The position numbers were made by a program, and so were the translations under genes. Under the pieces are notes generated by a model that saw only the letters and a list, made by a program, of their open reading frames with translations, was not told the DNA's origin and searched no databases. Of a stretch of DNA of 40,638 nt, positions 7,877 to 16,376 are shown in pieces. Source of the DNA: an uncultured SAR86 cluster bacterium (GTDB taxonomy: Bacteria > Pseudomonadota > Gammaproteobacteria > Magnimaribacterales > AG-339-G14); the NCBI GenBank assembly GCA_902528485.1, contig CABZTA010000005.1, positions 1-40,638 of the forward strand. Direction: 5' to 3'. Position 1 is the first letter of the stretch. Each line of letters opens with the position of its first letter.

Positions 7877-8731
7877 TTATAACTCCATTCCAATAGGAGG
7901 ATCTGGTGGTAAATTAGGATCTAAAGAATAAGTTAAAGTTCTTAGACTTTTTATAAGTTCTTGATTGGATATATTTTCTTTAAAATCACTCAAATTTAAT
8001 GGATCACCAATTGTTACAGGTACATCCGTGCCCATTCTGCTTCTTACTTCTTTGAATAGAAGTGCAGATCTGAACAATAAACCAAAACGACTGGCTAAAT
8101 GAAATAATTGAGAGTTTTGCCCTTGAAAATAAATTGGCACTATTGTTGCATCACTTTGTTTGATAAGCCTTGAAGTAAAAACCTTCCATTCGCAATCAAA
8201 GGCAATTTTTTCACTCATTTTCATCTTTGTTGATACACATCCGCTAGGAAAAATAACCATTGATCCACCATCAGAAAGGAATTTCCTTGAGAGCTTCCTT
8301 GTCTCTAAGTTTGTCACGACAGCCTGTTTAGTAAGTGCGAAATCTACTGGGAGTAGGTATCCTTTTGTCTCCGGTGCTCTGAGCAATAAAGAATGCGTTA
8401 GAACCTTAAAGTCATCTCTTACAAGACTCATCAGCCAACATATTACTAGTCCATCTAAAACTCCAAAAGGATGATTAGCAACCACTACTAAAGGGCCTTC
8501 TTTGGGTATTTTCTTCAATGCTTCTTCAGAATAATTTACATTAAGATTTAATTTCTTAATGCTTCCTTCCCAAAAATTCTTATATAGTTCTGGGGATCTT
8601 TGATATTCGTTATAAAGTTTATAAAGCTCAGGTTGACCTGAAATATATTCGATAGATCTTATGATTAATCTTTTAAGAAAGGGATCATCTGGATCAGCGT
8701 AACTAAAATATTTTGAATCTATATATTCCAT
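7877..8731 (-). CDS. Lysophospholipid / glycerolipid acyltransferase family protein
   Basis: The 284-aa protein belongs to the PlsC-like acyltransferase superfamily. The catalytic block is ANHPFGVLDG (86-94), giving H87-x5-D93. That is one residue longer than the textbook HxxxxD and typical of the HPxGxLDG subgroup related to OlsA/hemolysin-type acyltransferases. A second motif, VIFPSGCVST, corresponds to the phosphate-binding PEG/FPSG block. It should transfer acyl groups to lysophospholipids or ornithine-type lipids at the inner face of the membrane. The ATG lies only 8 nt after the 3' end of tRNA-Ser, so the gene is probably expressed from the same transcript. The exact acceptor is unknown. 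Confidence 0.85.
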   Translation of the reverse strand: MEYIDSKYFSYADPDDPFLKRLIIRSIEYISGQPELYKLYNEYQRSPELYKNFWEGSIKKLNLNVNYSEEALKKIPKEGPLVVVANHPFGVLDGLVICWLMSLVRDDFKVLTHSLLLRAPETKGYLLPVDFALTKQAVVTNLETRKLSRKFLSDGGSMVIFPSGCVSTKMKMSEKIAFDCEWKVFTSRLIKQSDATIVPIYFQGQNSQLFHLASRFGLLFRSALLFKEVRSRMGTDVPVTIGDPLNLSDFKENISNQELIKSLRTLTYSLDPNLPPDPPIGMEL

Positions 8732-8739
8732 CTTAATAA

Positions 8740-8829
8740 TGGCGGAGAGAAAGGGATTCGAACCCTTGAAGGAGTTTCCCCCTTACCCGCTTTCCAAGCG
8801 AGCGCATTCGACCACTCTGCCATCTCTCC
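8740..8829 (-). tRNA. tRNA-Ser (anticodon GGA)
   Basis: A 90-nt class II tRNA reads on the minus strand. The acceptor GGAGAGA pairs with TCTCTCC, the anticodon loop TTGGAAA sits between CTCGC and GCGGG, a long variable arm follows, the T-loop is GGTTCGAATCC, the discriminator is G and CCA is encoded. The anticodon GGA decodes UCC/UCU. It is wedged between two protein genes: 2 nt after the upstream stop and 8 nt before the downstream start. This implies that it is cut from a mixed mRNA-tRNA transcript. Confidence 0.97.
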
Positions 8830-8831
8830 AT

Positions 8832-9875
8832 TTATTTTAATTTGAAGCTGGCTATTCTATCTCCATGAAATGAACCTAGCCAAATCATATTTTTATTTGG
8901 AAGTGCAACTGTGGCAGCTCCCATCTGCCCATTAGAGAAACTATAAGTGCCGAGCTCATCTAAATCTTCTAAAGCTAGATGATGGATTGTAAATGGCAAG
9001 GGACATTGTATTATTGAAAAATCACACTGTAAGCTTTCCAAACCAGAATAATCATGTGCAGCTACCCAAAGACCAGAATCTGTAGCCAATAGGTTATCTT
9101 TGCCTCCTCCAAAATGTTCATATTCTGTAGATAAGCTTTTTAAATTAAATTTTATTGTCTTACCTGAAAACCAATAATTTATATATAAATTTTCTTCATT
9201 TTTATCTAAATCAATACCATTTGGAAACGATCCAGTTGTATTGGGTACTGCAGTAAAACCGTCATCGAAATTCCAGAAATAAACCTCACCTGTAGGATTT
9301 TTAAACATACTTGCATAAGCAATTGACCATTGCGATGCATCAAAATCATACATGTGAGTAATGTAAAAAGATCCATCAGTTTTTAATGCTACATCATTAA
9401 AATACTTATTTTTTGGGGCATCAATGCAACCTCTCCATATTAATTCAATAGTATCGCTCTCAATTAATTCGTAAAGTTCGATAGATTCATTTGGTAAATG
9501 ATTTACCACAGCGAGCATAAATTTACCGTCGTATCTTTGAATCAAATCCATTCCATGAGGAGATATTTTTTTGCTTTTAATCTCGCATTTAGGATCTCCC
9601 CAAGTATTATCTTCGTAAAGAAAATTTGGACTTTTTTTAGATTCAGAAACTAAGTCATAGAAAGATATTTCCCCATATTGAGTGTTTGGAGCCAGAGAAC
9701 CAAATTCTGAAATAATTATTTTATTTTTAGAAGGAGATAAATATAAATCCTCGGGATTTTGAAAACCGCAAACAATTGAAAAAGAATCGTCGTCATCACA
9801 ATTCTCAATTTCTATGAAATCACTAAAGCTAAAAGATGAAAGGAAGAATAAAATTCCAATAAAAAGATCAAACAT
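8832..9875 (-). CDS. Secreted SMP-30/paraoxonase-like beta-propeller hydrolase
   Basis: The 347-aa protein begins with a signal peptide (LFIGILFFLSSFSFS) and then shows repeated propeller-blade motifs: PEDLYLSPSKNKIIISEFG, SPHGMDL, FNDVALKTDGSFYITH and PNGIDLDKNEENLYI. These match the Asn/Asp calcium-ligand spacing of the SMP-30/arylesterase (paraoxonase) six-blade fold. Family members hydrolyse lactones, aryl esters or related compounds, using calcium. It should act in the periplasm. It starts 1 nt after the ABC permease stop and ends 2 nt before tRNA-Ser, so it is the last protein of the MoxR-ABC run. The substrate is unknown; lactonase activity is a reasonable guess. Confidence 0.8.
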   Translation of the reverse strand: MFDLFIGILFFLSSFSFSDFIEIENCDDDDSFSIVCGFQNPEDLYLSPSKNKIIISEFGSLAPNTQYGEISFYDLVSESKKSPNFLYEDNTWGDPKCEIKSKKISPHGMDLIQRYDGKFMLAVVNHLPNESIELYELIESDTIELIWRGCIDAPKNKYFNDVALKTDGSFYITHMYDFDASQWSIAYASMFKNPTGEVYFWNFDDGFTAVPNTTGSFPNGIDLDKNEENLYINYWFSGKTIKFNLKSLSTEYEHFGGGKDNLLATDSGLWVAAHDYSGLESLQCDFSIIQCPLPFTIHHLALEDLDELGTYSFSNGQMGAATVALPNKNMIWLGSFHGDRIASFKLK

Positions 9876-10649
9876 TTAAGTTCTAATCCCAATTCCTCTT
9901 TTAAGAAGAGTATAAACAAACACTGAAAGTATCAAAATAAATAAACATATCATTAAAATTGCGTAATCGACACTAATATCTGAAATACCAATCATTCCGT
10001 ATCGAAAAGAATTAACCATATACAAAATAGGATTAATTTTAGAAACTCCTTGCCAAAAATCTGAGAGAAGTTCAATGGAGTAAAAAACTCCACCCAAATA
10101 GATTAAGGGAGTCAATACAAAAGTTGGCACAATGCTAATATCATCAAAACTATTTGCAAAGATTGCATTAATCATTCCAGCTAAAGAAAATAAAGTAGCG
10201 GTTAAAATTACAATTAAAAGGGTTAAAGGTATGTTCTGAACTTCCAATTTGGTAAAGAAAAGAGCAGTTATCATCACGAGTAATCCAACTATAATTCCTC
10301 TTGCCACTCCACCCACAATGAACCCTATCATTATCAAATATATCGGCATTGGAGATACTAAAAGCTCTTCGATGCTTTTTTGGAATTTAACTCCAAAAAA
10401 GGAAGCAACTACATTAGAGTAGGAATTAGTGATAACGGAAAGCATAACTAATCCAGGAGCCATGAATTGCATGTAATCTACTCCTCCCATGTCTCCAATT
10501 CTTTTTCCAATTAAAGAACCAAAAATTACGAAGTACAATACCGAGGTTGCAACAGGGGGAATCAAACTTTGAGTCCAAATTCTAAAAAACCTATTTAGTT
10601 CTTTTTTAATAAGACTAAAAAGAGCGTTTATCTGTTCTGTGTAGTTCAT
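9876..10649 (-). CDS. ABC-2 type exporter permease
   Basis: The 257-aa membrane protein has six predicted spans and belongs to the ABC-2 family. It shows the conserved re-entrant segment around FQKSIEELLVSPMPIYLIMIG and an N-terminal cytosolic helix (EQINALFSLIKKELNRFFRI). It most resembles YadH/NodJ-type permeases, which pair with one ATPase to export small molecules, lipids or polysaccharides. It overlaps the ATPase gene by 4 nt, so the two form one exporter. The cargo cannot be deduced. The adjacent secreted propeller hydrolase may share a pathway. Confidence 0.93.
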   Translation of the reverse strand: MNYTEQINALFSLIKKELNRFFRIWTQSLIPPVATSVLYFVIFGSLIGKRIGDMGGVDYMQFMAPGLVMLSVITNSYSNVVASFFGVKFQKSIEELLVSPMPIYLIMIGFIVGGVARGIIVGLLVMITALFFTKLEVQNIPLTLLIVILTATLFSLAGMINAIFANSFDDISIVPTFVLTPLIYLGGVFYSIELLSDFWQGVSKINPILYMVNSFRYGMIGISDISVDYAILMICLFILILSVFVYTLLKRGIGIRT

Positions 10650-11563
10650 TTTTCTGTTAAATCCAAAAATAATTCTTCCAACCTATTGGTTTCGTTTCGC
10701 ATGCTAAGAATGTTTAATTTATTTTCATTTAAGTAAGAAAAAATTTCATTCAAATTTTGAGATTTATTTATCTCAACGGAAATTTGATATGTATCTAAAA
10801 TTTTAATTGCAAAAGGACTGTTGGAGATTTTGCTGGGTTCAATAGAGTCTTTTAAATCAAATATAAAAATTTCAGTATCTAGCTCCCTTAACAAAGATTG
10901 CATTGATGACGTCTTTACTATTTCTCCTTTATCAATAATCGAAATATTTTTACAAAGCTTTTCAGCTTCTTCTAAATAATGAGTAGTCAAGATAATGGTA
11001 GTTCCTTTATTATTTATTTCAATTAGAAAATCCCATAAAGATCTCCTAAGCTCAATATCAACTCCTGCAGTTGGTTCATCTAAAATCAAAAGATCTGGAT
11101 TATTGATAAGAGCCTTTGCAACCATAAGCCTTCTTTTCATTCCACCCGAAAGGTTTCTGCCTTGTTCTTTTTTCTTGTCCCAAAGTCCAAGATTTCTTAA
11201 ATAGTACTCCGATCTTTCCTTGATAATTTTTCTCGGTAATCCAAAGTATCCTGCCTGCTGTTCTAAAATTTGTGAAACAGTTTCAAATTGATTGAAATTA
11301 ACCTCTTGACCGACTACACCAAGATTTTTTTTTGCTTTACTGTGGTTTACATCAATATCTATACCCATCAACTCTACTAATCCAGACGTTTTGGTTACCA
11401 ATGAGCTAACAATTCCAATTGTGGTTGATTTTCCTGCTCCATTTGGACCAAGCAATGCATAAAAATCCCCTTTTTTAACTTCAAGAGAAATATTATTTAG
11501 TGCCACGACATCGTCTCCATATACCTTGGAGAGATTTTTAATTTTGAGAGCGTTCTCAGACAA
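10646..11563 (-). CDS. ABC transporter ATP-binding protein
   Basis: The 305-aa ATPase carries Walker A GPNGAGKST (39-47), the signature LSGGM (138-142), Walker B LLILDEPT (158-165) and the H-loop TTHYLEEAEK. About 85 C-terminal residues form the accessory region seen in YadG-like and drug- or lipid-exporting ABC-2 ATPases. It energises the permease encoded immediately downstream (4-nt overlap). The start lies 2 nt after the VWA gene, so all four genes from the MoxR gene onward look like one operon. Confidence 0.95.
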   Translation of the reverse strand: MSENALKIKNLSKVYGDDVVALNNISLEVKKGDFYALLGPNGAGKSTTIGIVSSLVTKTSGLVELMGIDIDVNHSKAKKNLGVVGQEVNFNQFETVSQILEQQAGYFGLPRKIIKERSEYYLRNLGLWDKKKEQGRNLSGGMKRRLMVAKALINNPDLLILDEPTAGVDIELRRSLWDFLIEINNKGTTIILTTHYLEEAEKLCKNISIIDKGEIVKTSSMQSLLRELDTEIFIFDLKDSIEPSKISNSPFAIKILDTYQISVEINKSQNLNEIFSYLNENKLNILSMRNETNRLEELFLDLTEK

Positions 11564-11565
11564 AT

Positions 11566-12741
11566 TTATTTTGATAAATAAGACATTCCATCTTCTAGAC
11601 CTTTCAACGTGAGACCATACATTCGATCTTCAATTAAGGTTCTAGTTATGTCTATGGATGCAGAATAATCCCAGTGTTCAGATGGGACAGGATTGAGCCA
11701 TGCGACCTTATCGTAAATAGTTGTAATTTTTTTCATCCACAATGAGCCAGCTTCCTCATTCCAGTGTTCAATACTTCCTCCTGGGTTAGTTATCTCATAT
11801 GGTGCCATTGTTGCGTCGCCTACGAAAATAACTTTGTAATCTGATCCATATTTGTGAAGAATGTCATCTGTTTTAATTCTCTCATTTTGTCTACGCCTAT
11901 TATCTTTCCAAACAGACTCATAAATGAAATTATGAAAGTAAAAATACTCAAGATGCTTAAATTCAGTTTTAACTGCTGAGAAAAGTTCTTCGCATACTTT
12001 TATGTGAGGATCCATGGAACCGCCAACATCAAAAAAAACGAGAACTTTAACAGCATTCTGCTTTTCAGCTATCATCTTGATATCTAAGAGGCCGGCATTT
12101 TTTGCAGTGTGTTTGATAGTGCCATCTAAATCAAATTCTTCCTCGAGGCCTTGACGGGCAAATTTTCTCAATCTTCTTAGAGCCATTTTTATATTTCTAG
12201 TTCCAAGCTCTATAGAGTCATCTAAATTTTTATAATCTCTTTGTTGCCAAACCTTAACAGCCTTATTCTGTTTTCCTTCTCCATCAACTCTGATACCTTC
12301 TGGATTAGAACCTGCATTACCGTAAGGAGATGTTCCTCCAGTTCCAACCCATTTGTCTCCCTTTTCATGTCTTCCCTTCTGTTCTTCTAATCTTTTCTTA
12401 AATTCTTCTAACAGTTTTTCTAGACCTCCAAGAGATTTAATTTTTTTTAGTTCATCCTCGGATAAGAATTTCTCAAACTCTTTACGTAACCAATCTTCTG
12501 GAACTAGAGCTTCAATAATATCGTCAAGTGTTTCTAGGCCTTTAAAATATATATCAAAAGCTCTATCAAACTTATCGTAGTGTTTTTCATCTTTAACTAG
12601 CGTTGCCCTTGAAAGGTAATAAAAGTCTTCAGAATTAGCAAAAACTAATTGTTTTTCTAATCCAGCTAGTAAATCCAAGAACTCCCTTAAGGTGCAGGGC
12701 ACTCCGGTTTTTCTAAGTGTTCCAAATAAATTTAAAAGCAT
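11566..12741 (-). CDS. VWA-domain protein, CoxE-like
   Basis: The 391-aa protein has a helical N-terminal half with a charged, coiled stretch (about 95-125). A C-terminal von Willebrand A domain follows, whose MIDAS motif begins FFDVGGSMDPH (D238-x-G-G-S242), typical of the CoxE/YehP-like group. Such proteins partner with MoxR ATPases in chaperone or metal-insertion-like assemblies. The gene overlaps the MoxR stop by one base (TAATG), the usual arrangement for this pair. The client is not identifiable from sequence. Confidence 0.9.
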   Translation of the reverse strand: MLLNLFGTLRKTGVPCTLREFLDLLAGLEKQLVFANSEDFYYLSRATLVKDEKHYDKFDRAFDIYFKGLETLDDIIEALVPEDWLRKEFEKFLSEDELKKIKSLGGLEKLLEEFKKRLEEQKGRHEKGDKWVGTGGTSPYGNAGSNPEGIRVDGEGKQNKAVKVWQQRDYKNLDDSIELGTRNIKMALRRLRKFARQGLEEEFDLDGTIKHTAKNAGLLDIKMIAEKQNAVKVLVFFDVGGSMDPHIKVCEELFSAVKTEFKHLEYFYFHNFIYESVWKDNRRRQNERIKTDDILHKYGSDYKVIFVGDATMAPYEITNPGGSIEHWNEEAGSLWMKKITTIYDKVAWLNPVPSEHWDYSASIDITRTLIEDRMYGLTLKGLEDGMSYLSK

Positions 12742-13595
12742 TATTGTTGATTTCCAGATTCTCTCCTTGCCATGAAAGCAAGCCTTTCAAGCAATTGAAC
12801 ATCTTGTTCATTTTTTATCAATGCACCGTATAGAGGTGGTATGGCCTTAGTAGCATCTCTATTCTTAAGTATTTCATCAGGGAGATCATCCGACATAAGC
12901 AATTTTAACCAGTCTACTAATTCAGATGTTGATGGTTTCTTTTTTAAACCAGGAACTTTTCTAACATCAAAGAAAATATCTAAAGCTTCTTTCACTAACT
13001 TTTGTTTTATCTTTGGATGATGAACTTTAACAATATCTTGCATAGTTTCTCTATCAGGAAATGAAATGTAATGAAAAAAACATCTTCTTAAAAATGCATC
13101 CGGTAATTCTTTTTCGTTGTTACTAGTAATAATTACGATTGGTCTATGAATAGCTTTGACAGTTTCTTTAGTTTCATAAACATAAAATTCCATGCGATCG
13201 ATTTCTTGCAGTAAGTCATTAGGAAATTCAATATCAGCTTTGTCTATCTCATCAATCAGCAATACTGCTCTTTCTCCTGAAACGAAAGCTTCCCAAAGCT
13301 TCCCTTTTTCTATGTAATTCGAGATATCCTTAACCCTCTCATCTCCAAGTTGAGAATCTCTTAGTCTTGTTACAGCATCATATTCATACAGACCTTGTTG
13401 AGCTTTAGTTGTTGATTTTATGTTCCACTCATACAAAGGTAATCCCAGTGATTCAGCAACTTCTAAGGCGAGCATTGTTTTACCTGTGCCAGGCTCTCCT
13501 TTAATAAGCAAGGGTCTTTCTAGGTTGATAGCAGCATTAACTGCCATGCTAAGATCTTCTGTTGAGATATAAGATTTAGTTCCTTCAAATTTCAT
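12741..13595 (-). CDS. MoxR-family AAA+ ATPase
   Basis: The 284-aa AAA+ protein has Walker A GEPGTGKT (33-40), Walker B VLLIDEIDKAD (111-121), sensor 1 in IVIITSNNEKELPDAFLRR and the arginine-finger region just after it. MoxR ATPases remodel protein complexes together with VWA partners, for example in activating metal-dependent dehydrogenases. The partner gene follows directly. The C-terminal end (PPLYGALIKNEQDVQLLERLAFMARR) is typical of the subfamily found with CoxE-like proteins. This is probably the first gene of the operon, with a 43-nt gap to the thioesterase gene. Confidence 0.93.
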   Translation of the reverse strand: MKFEGTKSYISTEDLSMAVNAAINLERPLLIKGEPGTGKTMLALEVAESLGLPLYEWNIKSTTKAQQGLYEYDAVTRLRDSQLGDERVKDISNYIEKGKLWEAFVSGERAVLLIDEIDKADIEFPNDLLQEIDRMEFYVYETKETVKAIHRPIVIITSNNEKELPDAFLRRCFFHYISFPDRETMQDIVKVHHPKIKQKLVKEALDIFFDVRKVPGLKKKPSTSELVDWLKLLMSDDLPDEILKNRDATKAIPPLYGALIKNEQDVQLLERLAFMARRESGNQQ

Positions 13596-13638
13596 AATAA
13601 ATTCCTTCTGCAGTCTCTATCCTAAAGATTTTTGAGAC

Positions 13639-14445
13639 TTATTTTTTAATTCTTAGTTTAGCCATTTGTTTAGATTGACCAACTAACTTACCTGAACTAT
13701 CCCAAATTTCTCTATCTTCTTCCATAAAGCCACCCGTAACAAATTCAGTCTTGGCAACTACTTTAAGAGGACCTTCGGAAGGAAGACCTCTTACATGAGA
13801 AGCCAAAGATATGGTTGGAACCCAACCAACAGTTCCTAGTTTATTATAAATTGGCGGAGTAGTCGCATCTAAGAACAGCACTAAATCAAATAAGTCAATA
13901 TCGTCCTTTTCAGGCCAAGACATATAAAGATTCAATGTAGACGAAGAGCTATCATTATTTTTTTTCCACCATAAAGAGTCTTGAGAATAAGCCTTTTCAA
14001 TATTTTTATCTAATTTTGGATTAAAACCTTCCTTATACGGAATAACTTCGCATGTGTCATAGTTTGGGAAAATAGGAACTTCCCTTTCATAGATATTCAT
14101 GTCATTTTTGAATGAAAAGTCAGTGAATGTTCCTATGAATATTATTTTTATTTTATTGCTTTGAATAAATTCTACTCTAGCGGTAGATAAACTTTTGCTA
14201 GTGCTAAGATGCGTAACATGAAGTTCTGTTGCTCCAAAATCAACTCTGTCTAGATAGTGTGCAGATATACTCAAAGGATCTTTATGATCCAAGAATTCCG
14301 ACATAGCTTTTGCTGCAAGAGTCATTGAATAACCCCCGTTTGCTGTGTTACCTATACTCCAATTTTCAGAGACTTCTGTTATAAATAAATTATCAGATTT
14401 TTTTATTACAGTTGTGTCTCTTGCAAATAATTCTTTAGAATTCAT
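13639..14445 (-). CDS. Acyl-CoA thioesterase family protein (TesB-like hotdog)
   Basis: The 268-aa protein reads as a double-hotdog thioesterase. Its N-terminal part has GNTANGGYSMTLAAKAM, followed by DPLSISAHYLDRV, and its C-terminal half has GLPSEGPLKVVAKTEFVTGGFMEEDREIWDSSGKLVGQSKQ-type strands. It should release CoA from medium- or branched-chain acyl-CoA in the cytosol. It is divergent from tatD across a 47-nt gap that must hold both promoters. The chain-length preference is unknown. Together with the racemase, SDR and acyl-CoA dehydrogenase elsewhere in the window it fits a lipid side-chain degradation theme. Confidence 0.85.
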   Translation of the reverse strand: MNSKELFARDTTVIKKSDNLFITEVSENWSIGNTANGGYSMTLAAKAMSEFLDHKDPLSISAHYLDRVDFGATELHVTHLSTSKSLSTARVEFIQSNKIKIIFIGTFTDFSFKNDMNIYEREVPIFPNYDTCEVIPYKEGFNPKLDKNIEKAYSQDSLWWKKNNDSSSSTLNLYMSWPEKDDIDLFDLVLFLDATTPPIYNKLGTVGWVPTISLASHVRGLPSEGPLKVVAKTEFVTGGFMEEDREIWDSSGKLVGQSKQMAKLRIKK

Positions 14446-14492
14446 CTTTTTATATTAAAGGTATGAGCTAATTAATAAAGTTAAAATTAGTT

Positions 14493-15257
14493 ATGTTTGA
14501 TATTGGAGCAAATTTAACAAGCAGTCATTTCTTAGATGACCTTGATGAGGTCCTCAGTAACTCTCTAGAAGCTGGTGTAGAAAAGATTTGTATTACTTCA
14601 TCTAATCTAGATGACGTTAAGAATGCAAAAAAAATAACTGAGAGATATGAAAATATTTATTATTCTGTAGGCTTTCATCCCCACAATGCTAAAGATTTTA
14701 ACATTGAATATTTAAATGATATGTCGACTCATTTGAATGATCCTAAAGCAATATGTTTAGGTGAAATGGGTCTCGATTTTAATCGAAACTTTTCTTCCAA
14801 AGAGGAGCAAATTTTATGTTTTGAGTCCCAATTAGATTTAGCTGATTCAATAATTAAACCTTTATTCCTTCATCAAAGAGATGCCCATGAGGAATTCTTA
14901 GGCATACTGGACAACTACAAATTTAGTCAAAATCTAATTGTACATTGCTTTACTGGTAACTTGTTTGAATTGGAGGATTATTTGAAAAGAGATTTTTATA
15001 TTGGGATTACAGGTTGGGTTTGTGATCTCAAAAGAGGTAAAGAGCTGAGAGAATGTATAAAACATATTCCTGAAGATAAGCTTCTCATTGAAACTGACTC
15101 TCCTTATTTAAGTCCAAGGAAAAAAATAAGGCGGAATGAACCAAAATTTTTAATTGATGTTGCGTCGGAGGTAGCTCTATTAAGAAAAGAGACAAAAGAA
15201 AGTATTATAAATTCTTCTTTTGAAAACTCTTTAAATTTTTTTAATCTCCACCGATAA
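14493..15257 (+). CDS. tatD: TatD-family metal-dependent DNase/hydrolase
   Basis: The 254-aa protein begins MFDIGANLTSSHF, the typical TatD N-terminus, and keeps the metal ligands of the amidohydrolase barrel: HPHN, CLGEMGLDF, LFLHQRDAH, VHCFTG and ETDSPYL. TatD acts as a 3'-5' exonuclease in DNA repair and RNA or DNA turnover in the cytosol. It is the only plus-strand gene between 4.5 and 26 kb. Its 3' end overlaps the convergent racemase gene by 17 nt. Confidence 0.95.
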   Translation: MFDIGANLTSSHFLDDLDEVLSNSLEAGVEKICITSSNLDDVKNAKKITERYENIYYSVGFHPHNAKDFNIEYLNDMSTHLNDPKAICLGEMGLDFNRNFSSKEEQILCFESQLDLADSIIKPLFLHQRDAHEEFLGILDNYKFSQNLIVHCFTGNLFELEDYLKRDFYIGITGWVCDLKRGKELRECIKHIPEDKLLIETDSPYLSPRKKIRRNEPKFLIDVASEVALLRKETKESIINSSFENSLNFFNLHR

Positions 15258-16374
15258 CGTTTGATGATACGAGCTCATCTATTTGCTCAGTCCATCCTAT
15301 TGAATCTAAAATTTCCTGTGTATCTACTCCAATAGGATTATGCAGATGTTTGATTTTTGAAGGCGTTTCTGAAAAAACTGGAGCTGGTGAGGGTTGAGTA
15401 ACTTCATCAATAGTACTGAATGAATTTCTCTCCTTATTGTGGGGATGCTTTATAGCTTCTTCCATAGAAAGTACAGGTGCAAAACATATATCAGTCCCCT
15501 CCATGATCTCACACCATTCATCTCGAGTTTTAGAAAGGAAAACTTTTTTAAATTTTATTTTATATTCGATCCACTTCTCTTTATTCATTTGTTCCGAGAA
15601 TTCGCTAATGTCTAATTCCATTTTATCCAAGAGGATTGAATAAAACTGAGGCTCAATAGATCCAAGAGAAATAAATTTACCGTCTTTACATTCATAGCTG
15701 TCATAGAAATGTGTTGCTCCATCAAGTAAATTACTCTGTTGTTGATCAGTCCAAAATCCAGAAGCTTTCATGCCATAAATCATAGACATTAATTGAGCTG
15801 TTCCTTCGGTCATAGCTGCGTCTATGACCTGACCTTTTCCACCATTTTTTACATTTACTAATGCAGCACATATTCCTAGAGCTAACAACATTCCGCCGCC
15901 ACCAAAGTCTCCAATTAGATTTAAAGGAGGAGCAGGAGGTTCACCATTTCTCCCTGTGGAGCCAAGAGCTCCTACAAGAGAAATGTAATTAATGTCGTGT
16001 CCAGCAGCATTTGCAAGAGGACCGGTTTGTCCCCATCCAGTCATTCTTCCGTATATTAGGTTTTCATTTTTTTGTAGACAAAGATCTGGGCCTAAACCTA
16101 ACCTTTCCATTACTCCCGGTCTGAATCCCTCTATCAATGCATCGGCAGATTCCACTAGCTTTAGAACAAGTTCAATCCCCTTTTCAGACTTCAAATCAAC
16201 GGCTATAGATTTTTTTCCTCGACCAGATACTTCAAATTTTGAACCTTTGCCATAATTTTGTTTGCGGTCAACTAAAATTACTTCAGCGCCCATATCAGCC
16301 AATAACATTCCTGCGAAGGGAGCTGGACCAATTCCAGCTATTTCAATTATTTTTGTTCCTTTTAGTGTGCTCAT
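15241..16374 (-). CDS. Alpha-methylacyl-CoA racemase (CaiB/BaiF family III)
   Basis: The 377-aa protein aligns with alpha-methylacyl-CoA racemases over its whole length. The segment GHDINYISLVGALGSTGR and PLNLIGDFGGGG place the catalytic pair at His126 and Asp156, and Glu241 (GSIEPQFY) is in place. These are the same numbers as in the Mycobacterium enzyme. It interconverts R and S 2-methylacyl-CoA, allowing beta-oxidation of methyl-branched chains such as pristanoyl or cholesterol side chains. It begins 2 nt after the stop of the MMPL gene, so the two are probably co-transcribed. A CoA-transferase role is the alternative within the family, but the catalytic set favours racemase. Confidence 0.9.
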   Translation of the reverse strand: MSTLKGTKIIEIAGIGPAPFAGMLLADMGAEVILVDRKQNYGKGSKFEVSGRGKKSIAVDLKSEKGIELVLKLVESADALIEGFRPGVMERLGLGPDLCLQKNENLIYGRMTGWGQTGPLANAAGHDINYISLVGALGSTGRNGEPPAPPLNLIGDFGGGGMLLALGICAALVNVKNGGKGQVIDAAMTEGTAQLMSMIYGMKASGFWTDQQQSNLLDGATHFYDSYECKDGKFISLGSIEPQFYSILLDKMELDISEFSEQMNKEKWIEYKIKFKKVFLSKTRDEWCEIMEGTDICFAPVLSMEEAIKHPHNKERNSFSTIDEVTQPSPAPVFSETPSKIKHLHNPIGVDTQEILDSIGWTEQIDELVSSNVIGGD

Positions 16375-16376
16375 AA

